Shown here: piece by piece, positions 49,801 through 59,450 of the stretch
Layout of the letters: each line of letters begins with the position of its first letter
Numbering within the stretch: position 1 is the first letter of the stretch
Source: Otis tarda
Lineage: Eukaryota; Chordata; Aves; Otidiformes; Otididae
Assembly (NCBI GenBank): GCA_026413225.1
Contig: CM048552.1
Location: 54,699,001 to 54,763,000 of the forward strand
Reading direction: 5' to 3'
DNA length: 64,000 nucleotides
Translations under genes and position numbers: made by a program
The notes under the pieces: model-generated
Databases searched by the model: none
What the model was told of the DNA's origin: nothing
Seen by the model: the letters and a program-made list of their open reading frames with translations, nothing else

Positions 49801-52442
49801 TTATCAAGAGCAGGTCTAAATAAAGTTCTACTTTTCCTTGCTGTTAACTATAAGTTCTAAATAACTAAAATGGATCATCTTTCATCTCCTTAGAAACAAA
49901 GTATGTAACTTGTGCTTCTTGATTTGCAATGAGAAAGTGAATATTTGCAGTTAGATGTTGAGATGCATACTCAATGATAAGATTAGTCATGACAGCAGAC
50001 CTAAGTGTGGGTAAATTGAGAGATGGTTGTGTCAGGATGCTTGAGCTCCCTTGTAAGAATTCATGTGACAAGGGCTAACGTACTCCCGTACAGACACTGT
50101 ATGGACAAATAGAATACCTGGAGTCATAAGGTGGTGTTAGATGACTAGGTCAGATGTAAATCTCGTGAGTCTCATTACAGACTCATTTGACATAATTTTC
50201 TGTCTATTTTAAGATGACATAAATTGTGCCTTAAAGTGTCTGTTTCTTCTGCTGACTGTTAAGGAAATCTGGCTGATTAGCTTAGATGTCTACACTGCAG
50301 ACATTTAAAGCTGGGTGAGATAGATCCCGTTCTTAGCATTTAGACAACTTTATTTTAAAATATCCTTCAGATCCTGGTTGACAACCAGGATGTGGTAGAG
50401 AAGTACAGACAGTACAGACTTTTTTTTGAGGAGAAAGCTGGAGGCAGGGAGTATCTCTCCCTGTTTTCCTAGGTCTGACTGGCTGCTCTAGGATTTTTTT
50501 CCAAGGCTACTTATAGTTTTTTGTCCTAAGACTCAATGCAGGCATCCACAGATACTGTCCTGGAACCAGTATCACATAGTATAACACAATTCATAGTTAG
50601 GGAATGTGACAGTGCTGATGCTGCCCGCATATCCGGTGAAGGTGGCGATTTCTGCTGAAGGAATCCACTTGATGAGTTAGGAAGTAATGCTTTCCAAGCA
50701 TTCTAGATAATATAAGTCTAGTAGAGGTTCTGATTGTAAAGGCTATACCTTGCCCTTGAGAAAGGCAGGAAGTGGTATTTTAGTTCTGAGTCTTCTGGTA
50801 GTAATACTGCTTGCTAAAGCAATTGTATAAACTTTCATGTCACTATGCTGTGATTCATTAAAGCCAATCTTCTTGTCAGCTGATTACAGACTTACCTGTA
50901 GAGAGATGGGACGGCTGGACGAATGCATCTTATATTCCTCCATAAATGTGTTGAATGAAAAGCCGAAGCTGTACATGGCATCACATCCTATCTGTTTGCC
51001 TAATCTAGGATTAGTTACTTAGAGTTAGCCTGAATCAATCTGTTTGGAAGCATTGTTACTTCTGCAGGGGACTTGCAGCGCAAAATACGCGTGAAACAGC
51101 TGTACTAACTCCAGTATTAACTTCTTATTTGGCATGTAGCTCCTCTTGTTAGTGGACATGTAGTTTGTGGAATAGGAGTAATGTCTCTGGATCTCAGTGT
51201 TTGCAAATACTAAGCCTTGCAAAAATGTTGTAGGGAAAGTAATCTTTCCAGCTGAGGAGCTAAAATGAAAGGTCACTTCTTTGTAAGCTTATAAAAGGAA
51301 ATTAGTGCAGGAGCATTTTGCAAACTTTAGTTTTGAAGCTTTGAGGTGATGACAGTAGTTTTCTGTAAGTGGAAAGAGTACAGTCTCGCTGTCTGGTGTA
51401 CCAGGTCTTTTGTCTAAGAAATTAGTGGCTAGCTTAACAGCGTACTATAAAGATTTTCTGTGAATATACTAGATTCTCTTATGATTGCAGTACATCTTAA
51501 AATGAGTATGTGATGTTTTTCAACAACAGGCTTAGGTGTAGTCTGTGAGGAAATATAGAGGAGGATGTCTAATTCAGTTTTTTTTTTCCAATACAGGCAG
51601 CTCATTTAATTTTAAATTATGTGGATTGTTAAACAGAACAGCTCTTTTCTGGCTCCATTGTAAAGGTTTTGGAGATGCCTAATTTAAGAGTTAAATATCT
51701 TAAAATAGAGCCACCTCAACATTGCAAAATCGCACAAGGGATAATTCTTTTAACAAAATCTAATTGTAACACAGATTCCAGATTTTTTTTTTATTTGTCA
51801 TTTAATAGAATTATGCATTTGTCATTTTGGAATTACACGAGTTTAATTTCCCCCTGCTTTTTATGAAACTCCCATTTTTAAACACATTTTTTTAGTTTGT
51901 AATTTATGCATCTGAGGTAGGCTAGACATTCTTCTCAAGCTAGAGACTACAGATGAGAAATTTCAATTAAACTTCTGTTACTGCAAGCTTGAAGGTGGAG
52001 GTTGAAAATAAGAGTGAAGCACTTTGACCTTAATCTGGACTCTGTAATAAATGTAGATTAAATTCTGCCCGCATCAATATTTGACTTTTGAAGTTGGAAG
52101 TAGGAAAGGGAGACAAGTAGAAAGATTTCTGGTTTCTTAAATAAATCTAAAGTGGGTTGGAAAAAGAAGAAAAACATAAAATCAGAATGCTGTTTGATAC
52201 CTACAGATTTGTGACTAACTTGAATTCTCAAATTTACTGCACTTTTCAGATCCTCAAAAGAAAGATCTTCCAGAGACAAAGAACGTTCAAGAGACCGTGA
52301 TAGAACATCACGTGATAAAGATAGAAGCTCAAGAGATAGGTCACCCCGAGATTTCAAAGACAAGAAACGTTCTTACGAAAGCGCTAATGGCAGATCGGAA
52401 GACCCGAGGAGCTCAGAAGAGCGTGAAGCAGGGGAGATATAA
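19766..52442 (+). CDS. LUC7L2: LUC7-like 2 pre-mRNA splicing factor (ten coding exons)
   Basis: Ten exons with GT-AG junctions and consistent phases give a 398-residue protein: 19766-19826, 29823-29917, 39342-39440, 40337-40447, 41129-41272, 42329-42505, 44746-44837, 45657-45686, 46589-46783, 52250-52442. LUC7L2 associates with U1 snRNP in the nucleus and tunes 5' splice-site choice. Visible parts are an N-terminal helix, a CCCH-type zinc finger (C36, C44, C59, H63), a long charged coiled coil (about 80-170), a C2H2-type finger (C190, C193, H209, H215), a basic/acidic RE-rich helix (230-260) and an Arg/Ser-rich tail (about 260-398) ending SSEEREAGEI. The start MSAQAQMRAMLDQLMGTSRD and the end SYESANGRSED fit LUC7L2 better than its paralogue LUC7L. 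All zinc ligands are intact. The protein is about six residues longer than the human one by memory; the difference is in the RS tail. Confidence 0.97.
19827..29822 (+). other. LUC7L2: LUC7L2 intron 1 (about 10 kb)
   Basis: The first 420 bases continue the CpG island; the rest is AT-rich. No coding exon is recognised. A possible old retroelement patch lies near 27300-27420, and an open frame on the - strand at 23932-24195 is noted as a finding. Confidence 0.8.
27300..27420 (+). mobile_element. Possible ancient LINE (CR1/L3-like) remnant
   Basis: The phrase GACTCTGGAATGAGCTGCCAGAGGG resembles the conserved tract near the 3' end of old CR1/L3-type LINEs. The match is short and the family uncertain; it could be coincidence. 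Confidence 0.25.
29823..29917 (+). CDS. LUC7L2: LUC7L2 coding exon 2 (first half of zinc finger 1)
   Basis: Completes Gly21, then encodes DTTRQRIKFNDDRVCKSHLL and NCCPHDVLSGT. It contributes zinc ligands C36 and C44. Acceptor TATATTGCAG, donor GTATGT. 95 nt. Confidence 0.96.
29918..39341 (+). other. LUC7L2: LUC7L2 intron 2 (about 9.4 kb)
   Basis: AT-rich intron splitting zinc finger 1. It has no recognised exon or named repeat. A short duplication of TATTTATAGTAACC at about 33110-33147 is visible. Confidence 0.8.
39342..39440 (+). CDS. LUC7L2: LUC7L2 coding exon 3 (second half of zinc finger 1)
   Basis: 33 codons, RMDLGECLKVHDLALRADYE through FFFELD, supplying C59 and H63. Phase 0 at both ends. 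Confidence 0.96.
39441..40336 (+). other. LUC7L2: LUC7L2 intron 3
   Basis: 896 bases from GTATGT to TGTTTCAG, AT-rich, no other feature seen. Confidence 0.85.
40337..40447 (+). CDS. LUC7L2: LUC7L2 coding exon 4 (coiled coil)
   Basis: 37 codons, AMDHLQSFIADCDRRTEVAK onward, with heptad-like spacing of hydrophobic residues. Donor GTAAGC. Confidence 0.96.
40448..41128 (+). other. LUC7L2: LUC7L2 intron 4
   Basis: 681 bases with GTAAGC donor and ATTTCAAG acceptor. Short open frames on both strands are chance. Confidence 0.85.
41129..41272 (+). CDS. LUC7L2: LUC7L2 coding exon 5 (coiled coil)
   Basis: 48 codons, AERVHELNEEIGKLLAKVEQ then LGADGNVEESQKVMDEVEKA, continuing the coiled coil. Donor GTAAGT. 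Confidence 0.96.
41273..42328 (+). other. LUC7L2: LUC7L2 intron 5
   Basis: 1056 bases, AT-rich, acceptor TTTCTTCTAG. No other feature seen. Confidence 0.85.
42329..42505 (+). CDS. LUC7L2: LUC7L2 coding exon 6 (zinc finger 2)
   Basis: 59 codons. It holds the second finger, VCEVCSAYLGLHDNDRRLAD then HFGGKLHLGF, with ligands C190, C193, H209 and H215. This is the most conserved block of the LUC7 family and is intact. Confidence 0.97.
42506..44745 (+). other. LUC7L2: LUC7L2 intron 6
   Basis: 2240 bases. A short GT/TA simple repeat follows the donor at about 42526-42550. A less AT-rich patch at about 44000-44330 may be an old mobile element. Confidence 0.8.
44000..44330 (-). mobile_element. Possible ancient retroelement patch, family unknown
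   Basis: The composition differs from the flanking AT-rich intron. On the - strand a GATGTGGAACTC motif followed by a Lys/Phe-rich stretch is reminiscent of the 3' ends of old L3/CR1-type LINEs. No named family can be assigned by eye. Confidence 0.2.
44746..44837 (+). CDS. LUC7L2: LUC7L2 coding exon 7
   Basis: RIVADKQEKRNQERLKRREE then REREEREKLR. A highly charged single-helix region leading into the RS tail. 92 nt; leaves AG of an Arg codon. Confidence 0.96.
44838..45656 (+). other. LUC7L2: LUC7L2 intron 7
   Basis: 819 bases with GTAGGG donor and TATTTCAG acceptor. No other feature seen. Confidence 0.85.
45657..45686 (+). CDS. LUC7L2: LUC7L2 coding exon 8 (30-nt microexon)
   Basis: A 30-nt exon encoding SRSHSKHTK with split Arg codons at both ends (AG|A). 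Skipping it keeps the frame and joins exon 7 to exon 9 exactly, so it is a candidate alternative exon in the RS tail. The donor GTGTGT is weaker than the others. Confidence 0.93.
45687..46588 (+). other. LUC7L2: LUC7L2 intron 8
   Basis: 902 bases. It includes an A-rich stretch near 46091-46125 interrupted by GGG and CCCCC. No coding exon seen. Confidence 0.85.
46589..46783 (+). CDS. LUC7L2: LUC7L2 coding exon 9 (Arg/Ser-rich tail)
   Basis: 195 nt encoding the main RS region (SRSRDRRRHRSRSASRERKR and following), dense in RS, SR and RH dipeptides. Split Arg codons at both ends again, so exons 8 and 9 can be skipped without frameshift. Confidence 0.96.
46784..52249 (+). other. LUC7L2: LUC7L2 intron 9 (about 5.5 kb)
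   Basis: AT-rich intron within the RS-tail coding region. It holds a 42-base tandem duplication (49691-49773) and a patch of overlapping open frames on both strands at about 49130-49540 with no recognised product. Confidence 0.8.
49691..49773. repeat. Two tandem copies of a 42-base unit
   Basis: TCTGGCAATAGCAGCA... at 49691 is repeated as TCTGGTAATAACAGCA... at 49733. Both continue to a TAAGATAAT.GGAACCC end. The copies differ at several positions, so the duplication is not recent. Confidence 0.85.
52250..52442 (+). CDS. LUC7L2: LUC7L2 coding exon 10 (end of RS tail, stop)
   Basis: Completes a split Arg codon, encodes an RS/RD/KD-rich stretch including SSRDRSPRDFKDKKRSYESA, and ends REAGEI with TAA at 52440-52442. 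Confidence 0.96.
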
Positions 52443-52936
52443 CTGGCTGTATATTCACCTGATCTCTAGCTTCCTATGGAGTTGCATACTATGGTTTAGT
52501 TTACAGTTGTTCAAAGGGACACCAGTGAGCAGTTCCAGACACTGATCCAACTAGGGTAGATGTACAGTATATAAAAGTGGTTATAACCAAGTCAGAATTA
52601 AACCCCATCAATTAATGATGCCTAAAGCTGGGTCCTGGACTTCCACCAAGTTGTAAAACTTTTCTGAAAGATTTCTCTTTATTCAGGACAGCAGTTTTAT
52701 GTACCAAGATGCAGATCTTAATGTTTTTAATCTCCTTTCCAATACAAGTTAGTGAACAAATTATATTGTACTACTTGCCTTGGGTGCTTTTGAACCTTTA
52801 TAAGTTCTCCAATTCTGCTCCAGTCAAAACAGCAGCACTGAAAGGTTGTATTTGGGGGAATTTTTTGTTTGCTTTTTTTTGTAAGAGGGTGGGTGGATGG
52901 ATATTAACTTTTACTCTAGGGTTATGTTCCCAGTGA

Positions 52937-52962
<26 letters not shown>
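52937..52962. repeat. Run of 26 T
   Basis: An uninterrupted T homopolymer within the LUC7L2 3' UTR, visible directly. It is likely length-polymorphic. Confidence 0.9.
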
Positions 52963-52970
<8 letters not shown>

Positions 52971-53295
52971 GTTTGGGAACCTAGGAGTTGATTACAGCTG
53001 GGAGCATTTAGACAGGAATGTGTGCTGGAGAAAGTGGAAATGTCTTCTTACAGTGCCTATTTAGACTTGGAAATTGAACAGCTGTTGCATTACATCTTTT
53101 TTTTTTATTTCTACTTAAATTTTGAAATCAAAGCCAGTCCCATATCTGTACCATTTGATTGGTATGTGTTCAATATATTTGTTTTTTTCCATAAGGACTC
53201 TTTCTGCTTTTTCTTGTGGGGTGTAAACAGCACATCCTTAATTGTATTAAAAACAAACAAAAACCAGCAACAACAAACAAAAATTAATAACACAA

Positions 53296-53301
53296 AATAA
53301 A
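53296..53301 (+). terminator. LUC7L2: Polyadenylation signal cluster (LUC7L2 candidate)
   Basis: The first of three overlapping or adjacent AATAAA copies in an AAATA repeat, about 850 bases after the stop. A plausible 3' end, but the A-rich repeat could also be chance. Confidence 0.4.
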
Positions 53302-53330
53302 AATAAAAATAAAAAAAGAAACAACATTGT

Positions 53331-56300
53331 CCAATAACTTAACAAGGATATATACTGGTCTCTTAAGATGGTTACTTAGCAGTTCAGTCATTTAAAAACT
53401 AACATTTGGTTATTAAGAGTTTTAACATGCACATGTGCTCTAGGAGAAGCTTTCTGATTACAAAAGACTGTCCAAAGATCTTCAAAGGCAAAACCATGTG
53501 GAGTTGTAACGACTGTGGCACAGCCACAAACTCCTTAATGACTTCAGTTTCGAAAAGCAATATTTCATTTAAGTGCAAGCTGCCTTAATATAAAGGGGTT
53601 GGTGTAGATTCTGTCGGATTGAAAGTGCTTTGGAGCGCATGCATTATTAAGATAATGCCCTGCCCTCACACAGAGAGAACTGAGAGATTGGTAAGTTCCC
53701 TTTGAGATAGCACCACTGAGTTACTTAACAGTGACACTTAAGAGCAGTGTTTGTAGTGATTTACTGGCATTTCAGCAGGTTCTGCAGACTCTCCTCTGTA
53801 TCTCCCTAGTCCAAGTGCCTCTGTAGGCCTGCTAATTGTAGGTCTGTGGTGTCACTATAAACTCGCTGTGTGCATTTTTCCCTAGTGTCTTTTCTGTAGC
53901 CTCTTTTGGTATGGTCAGAACACGAGTGATAATTCTAACACAGCAGATAGTTCAGCAGTATTTTCACTGGTAGTGAAAGCTAGAACAGAGCCTTTACATC
54001 TCAGCAAAGACTGGTATCCATTGTAGCACATCCCCTCCACTTTGGATTCATGTCATTTTAAGCTCCTAAAGAAATACAGTAATAATGATGGCTAACTACT
54101 CAACACTTGTTATTTACCCATTTGAAATCTGAACGTGAGTCTTCTTCGTGGGAATGCTTTATGATTTCCTGTGTGGCCCAGCTGCGTGATGAATCTAAGT
54201 TACCAGTGTTTGTCCCTCTGGTGTGAGCACTCTGTAGGTGCTTGCTAACATCTACTGTCACACCTTTGTTAATGGAATTCTAGCGGTGTGACAAAAGGGG
54301 AACAGTAATTTCCAGATGCGTCTTGCATAGCAGAATTGCCTTTGGGTGGGCTGCTAACTCTTTTGGAATTCCTTTCTGGAATAAAAATATTCCAGAAATA
54401 CTGAGGACTTGTCTCCCCCTGCAGCCAGCAAGTAGGAATTTTATATTGTAAAAGGGGAGTGGGGTGGGAATTTGCATACTGTGACAAAACACGGCTTAGA
54501 CCCCTTACTAACAAATTCCAGATTATATGCTGTTGATTTTACAAACGGCTTTTAAATTTATGAAAGAGTGATTGGATTTGGGCCTTTCCTTATTTATAGG
54601 TTTTCGTGGGGTGGTGAACTTCATAGTATCCAAGTACCACACCAATGTTAAACAGAGAGAAGGTAAGTTTTATCTCTGGTATCCTGATAAAATAATCTGA
54701 ATTACATGCAGAAATATTTGCCTCATGTCTGAAATGAGGACTGGAGTGCAGTTAGGAAGAGAACTGAATTAAGGCAATTGAAACACCCGTCTCCTGATGC
54801 AAGAGACCTGGAACATCTATCAGAAAGGGAGACTGCTTTATTAGCTGTGCCTGAGTAAATAAGGATCTTCCACCCTTCCATCAGAACCAAGTTACATTAA
54901 TTTCCAAGTGGATGAAACTGAGGTGTTCATCACCCATATATTTCCTGGTGAACAACTGAAGAGCGATATTGACTGATGTTAGTTTGCATGGTCAACATGA
55001 TTATGAAAGGGATCTGAGGGAAATAAAATCTCTGTCCATCTCTGCTGCGTCATACAAGGGAAAGAGCTTTGACATCAAGCAGGTAGTTCAGGCTTCATTA
55101 TTTGTGGTCTTTAATTTCCCAGTCTTCAGAAAATGGTTCAGCAATTGTGAAATCTGACTTCTGGTCTAGAACCAGCTTATAAATACAATGGTGAGATCAC
55201 TCAGAAGATCAACCCACTCAACCCTCAACCCCCTAACCCAGACCAGATGTGTCCCGTGGACATGGATTTATTAGCTTCACATCATACTGACTGTCCCGTC
55301 TGCACCGTACTTGCGACTTCCCACACCGAGCCTGCTTGCCCAGCTTTTCTCCTTGGTTGCAGCCATTGATTCTTATGAGATCGAGAGCGCCAGAGGTGGG
55401 GTGCCAGACCCACAGGAGATCTGTGGGGGATGCTGTGCAGTAACCTGTGTAACGATCACTACTGCTTCTGCTTCTTTGCTAAGAGATCTCGCAGGTCTGC
55501 AGGTTTTTGGGAGGGCCTGAGTGCTGAGAGTGCTCAAGGCCATTCCTATTTGAGGATAATACTTCCCTCTCCTGCAAGGAGGCAGACTGCACCATGGGAA
55601 GAGAATGAAGCTCCTGAGGGAACCCAAAGATGCTGTAGTTGAGCATCTCTTTGAAATTCTGCTGACACAATTGTAACTCCATGGCAATTTTTATCAGACT
55701 GCTGGTGTACAAATTGAGAAAAAAATAGTATATTATTTATGTGTTTGAAATGCAATGAGCCTGCAAACATTACTCCTGTATCTGGGAAAGCTCTCACTCT
55801 GGATTAGTCAGGAGAGCATAAAACAGAAAAAATGTTAAGATGGTAAGCAGCTAGAGGATGGCACGTTACCATTAATGAGGTTTCTTTTGAATGTTTATGA
55901 GTTGCTTTTCCTGCTGGGCAGGACGAACCATACAGTAAAACAGTGACATTTCCAAGCAGAGATGCTTGGCCTGGTGCAGCTGTATCGCCTTAGCCACCAT
56001 CAGACTTGCGGATGAAGCTGGCAGAGGAGGCTGTTCCTATCTGTCCTCTTGTCTCCATCAGGTAGCAAACCTGGCATTTATCCCTCTGCACCAGAGGCAT
56101 CCTCCATCCTGCCCCAGGGGCAGCAGGAGCAAAGGTGTGAACCAACGCCCTAAGCCAGTGCAAATGCATGACTGGTAACCTTAACTAGCCTTGAGGCAGG
56201 GATTGCCTGTTCAGCTGAACGGAGAATGGTAGCAACCTGTCTTAAGGCATGTGGGGCCAATGCAAGACAGCTAAAGGCCTGGGTGGGTGCATCTAAATGA

Positions 56301-58315
56301 ACACTTTTAGCTCTGGGAACTTCAGTATTGCAACAAGAAGCTCCTGTGGTGCTGGATGTGACTCAGATGTGTGTGCTGTCTCCTCCAGGACTCTCACAGA
56401 TTCAAGCAGATTGCAGTTGCAGTCAGCATTAATCAAAGTATAAATGCAGAATGAGCTATGTGCCAGAGGTGATGGCAGTGTGTTGTGTAAGGGCCTGATA
56501 ACCCACCGGTTTACTGTTCTCCATCCCATATTTCACGTACTGCCTTCCTCAGTATAGTTGTCCTTTGTTCAGAATACAGAAGAGGTTAGTTTCTCCTGAT
56601 GGAGTGGCTTATAAAAAGTGTTAATGCGATCTTCATTCAGTCCTGCATGGTTCTTGCTCTTTGTTTTTCCCTTTGATCACTTTTTTTTTTTTCCTACTTG
56701 CTTCCTAATAAATTCTTGCACTGTTACTGCTCATGTAATTCTTTAATAATTCTTCTTACCGCAACCTGGAGATGTGACTTTCACTGCAGCCTGCAAAACT
56801 GGGAAGCAGTGGACTGCTGGGCAAGGGTTCTATCAGCAGCTGGGGGAAGAGAGGAAGAAATGTTTGTTTTTACCACAGGCTCTCCTCTTTATCCATACTT
56901 TCCCATCCCCAGGCACATAATGGACAAGTCAGCAGGCAATTAGAAAATTCTCTCATGACTTGTCTCTCCTGGCTCTGGCTTTTTTCCTCCTGTTGCTGGG
57001 GTAACTGCAGTCCCAACCAGTTTTCCAGGTTCTTGGTAGTGCTGCGCAGAGCACCGCAGGCAGGCAGCATCCTAGGAAACGCACCAGTGAGGAGTCAGAA
57101 TTAGCTAGCAACAAAGCAGAGTTGGCCACAGGCAAGGTCAAAAAGGGCCTGGCGGGACAGCAGGAACTGCTGTGGCTTTACAGCCATTTCCTAGGCTGAA
57201 GCAATCTGGTGAATGCTGACTGTAGTAGTTGATGGTGATGCTCAAGTCAGGAGCACAAAGGATAGAAATTGTTCCTGGTGCTGGCTCAGAGGGGCTGCAA
57301 ACTTTCACAGCACCAGCCGTCAGACACCGCCAACGTCAAAGCCCTGCTCAAGCCTCCATCTATCCACCACCAGAAGGTGATAACTGGGTTGGAACTTTGC
57401 ATCGAGCTACCGTAACTTACTCAAGTGCTGCCGTGTTACTAAGCTCAAACTGGTTTGCAACAGGAGTAAAGAACTGCCGATTTCCAACAGGCAACGGCAG
57501 CTGCTGCCTTGATGGAGGGACTGTAATCCAGGTGTCAGCTCTAATGTTTCACAGCCATCGTCTTCCTTGTCCTCAAATTCTCCCTCTGCTTGTAACCCGG
57601 TGCAAAGCTCTGCTGGTGGCCTGTGCTAATGGGAAGCTTCAGCGTGATGCTGCGATCACCCTGCTCTGCCTGATGGCAGCAGTTAGCAGCTGCCGGGTGT
57701 CCTTGGTGGACAGCCTGGGAAGGCTGGATGGAGATCAGCAGCACCAGCAGCATGTCCCTGATTCGTCCGCTCCCATGTGGTTGTGCAGGGGGAAGATGAA
57801 ACATCGTGTTGCTGCCTGCAAAAGTGGTCCCACCACAGTGCTTCCTCCTGGGGAAATGCTTCCCCAAATCCTCTGCAAGGTCTCTAGACCCCTCTCCGGG
57901 CAGCCCTGGGATATCTGAGATGACCTCTCCCCCTCTGCCCGTGCTCCTGGCAGGGGCAGGGAAGCTGCTTGGCTCAGACTCTCTAGCAAGAAAATTATTA
58001 GGCTTAAATGCCTCAACAGCTAGGTTAACTACTTCTGTAAAACACTCCCTGTCATTTCAAATTGCCTCGGTACATTCCTAGCCCTTGTCTCAGAGCGATT
58101 CGGTGGTGCTGTCGCACACCACTGGGATTTTATCCCAACATCCGTTTGTATTTGCACAGGGATGCCTTGCAAGTGCAGCCTGCCTCTGGGTAAGTTTCTG
58201 CTTTGTCACTACAGCAGCTCAAGTTTTTTAAGTTAATTTTCTCTCATCTCTTTGCTTATTTTCCTCTGTTTCCCAAAGCTGCCCTCATTGGAAGGTCTGA
58301 GTTCACTTAATATGT
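53331..58315. other. Intergenic region between LUC7L2 and the LTR relic
   Basis: About 5 kb with no recognised gene. From about 55200 the sequence is less AT-rich than the LUC7L2 introns and has several open frames (the longest 229 codons, starting 57229), none with a recognised domain. It may include more LUC7L2 3' UTR at its left end. An exon-like segment is at 54600-54662. Confidence 0.6.
54600..54662 (+). other. Exon-like segment with strong splice sites, unassigned
   Basis: A 63-base segment is flanked by a pyrimidine-rich acceptor (GGCCTTTCCTTATTTATAG) and a consensus donor (AAG|GTAAGT). One of three frames is open across it, reading FRGVVNFIVSKYHTNVKQRE; the other two stop. It lies 2.2 kb downstream of the LUC7L2 stop. 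It may be an exon of an unannotated transcript or chance. Confidence 0.25.
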
Positions 58316-59450
58316 TGACTTTGTTTAATGAGGGGGGACTGTGCAAGAAGCTGCTAGAAGTTTCTCCTTTGTCCAGTGGACTCGGCTGAGCCTAGGGCGG
58401 ACACGCTGTCTGGCCAGGGCCAAGCCAATTGGTGGAAGAATGTTCCCTGATAACACCTCTGCGATAACGTATTTAAGGAGGGGAAAAATAATTTTATAAA
58501 AGAGAAGAAGATGTGAAGAAGCTGAGTGGGGGCAGAGAGGGGGAGGCACGAGCCTTGTGGGCCTTGCAGGCCTCACCCTCTGGCCTCCTGCTGGGTGGCC
58601 AACTGGACCCGACTCAGCCCAGCCTGGCTGAGAGACATGGAAAAGAGATGAGATGTGAAGAGAACCTGAGAGGCATCTGCCTGCCTGTTGTGAAGAATTT
58701 CTTTTGAGAGGAATGGCTACCGGCACCAAGATCAGTGAAAAAGGAGGGGGAGGAGTAATGCGGCTTCTGGCCAAGATTCCCCTGCAGCCGGTGGTGCAGC
58801 CATGGTGGAGCAGGTTGTGCCCCTGCAGCCCATGGAGGCCAACGGAGGAGCAGAGATCCACCTGCAGCCTGTGGAGGACCTCACGTCAGGGCAGGGGATG
58901 TTTGAAGGAGGCTGTGGCCCATAGAGGGCCATCGCTGGGGCAGCAGTTCCACAGGGACTGCACCCCATGGAAAAACAACCCACACTGGAGCAGTTCATGA
59001 AGAACTGTAGCCCATGGGAGGGACCTCATGCTGGAGCAGGGGAGGAATGTGTGGAGTTCTTCCCCGAGGAGGAAGGAGTGATAGAAAGCAACGTGTGATG
59101 AACTGACCATAACCCCTATTTCCCCCCTGTGCTGCTCAGGGTCAAGAAGAAGAAGGTAAAGATAATTGAACATAAAGTCAAGCCTGGGAAGAGGGAGGGG
59201 TGGAGGGAAATTACTTTGTTCTCTTTCTCATTATCCTGCTTTGGTTTTAATAATAAATAGTTTTCCCCAAGTTGAGTCTGCTTTGCCCCTAACGGTAACT
59301 TTAAGGATCTCTCCCTGTCTTTATCTCAAAACTTGAGCCTTTTTTTGTTATATTATCTCGCCCTACTCCCTTAGAGGGTGGGAGGAGTGAGAAACAGACT
59401 GCGTAGCTTGGTCCTGAGTGAGGCTAAACTACAATATTCAACAAAGTCCA
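58316..59450 (+). mobile_element. Avian ERV-type LTR relic (likely solo, ERVL-like)
   Basis: About 1.1 kb matching the general make-up of avian endogenous-retrovirus LTRs. It has a GCGATAACGTATTTAAGG promoter-like block near 58460, repeated CTGCAGCC(C/T)(A/G)TGGAGG-type phrases around 58780-58890, a TGATGAACTGACC block near 59096, and AATAAA at 59252 followed by CCCCAAGTTGAGTCTGCTTTGCCC. The 3' end resembles the GGTTAAACCACAAC-type terminus of this family. The putative ends TGACTTTGTT and AACAAAGTCCA are imperfect inverted copies with TG...CA termini. No gag, pol or env coding is present, so it is a fossil, probably a solo LTR. Orientation + from the AATAAA. The exact left boundary is uncertain, and no clean target duplication was seen (TTAA occurs near both ends). 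Confidence 0.7.

Larger units (their letters stand above)
52443..53330 (+). other. LUC7L2: LUC7L2 3' UTR (minimum inferred extent)
   Basis: Exon-free sequence after the stop. It includes a 26-base T run at 52937-52962 and an AAATA-repeat cluster at 53294-53315 containing AATAAA copies that could define the end. Further hexamers at 54380 and 55022 allow longer forms. The true end cannot be fixed from sequence. Confidence 0.45.

Noticed and set aside
19766-52442. Identification as LUC7L rather than LUC7L2
   Set aside because: Residues such as MLDQLMGTSRDGD, NVEESQKVMDEVEKAR and the SYESANGRSED tail are those of LUC7L2, and UBN2 and FMC1 are its known neighbours, not those of LUC7L.
55300-55520. 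Lectin-type gene (KLRG2/CLEC2L) expected near LUC7L2 in mammals
   Set aside because: No C-type lectin signature (such as a WIGL motif or the cysteine pattern) was seen anywhere between LUC7L2 and the globin.
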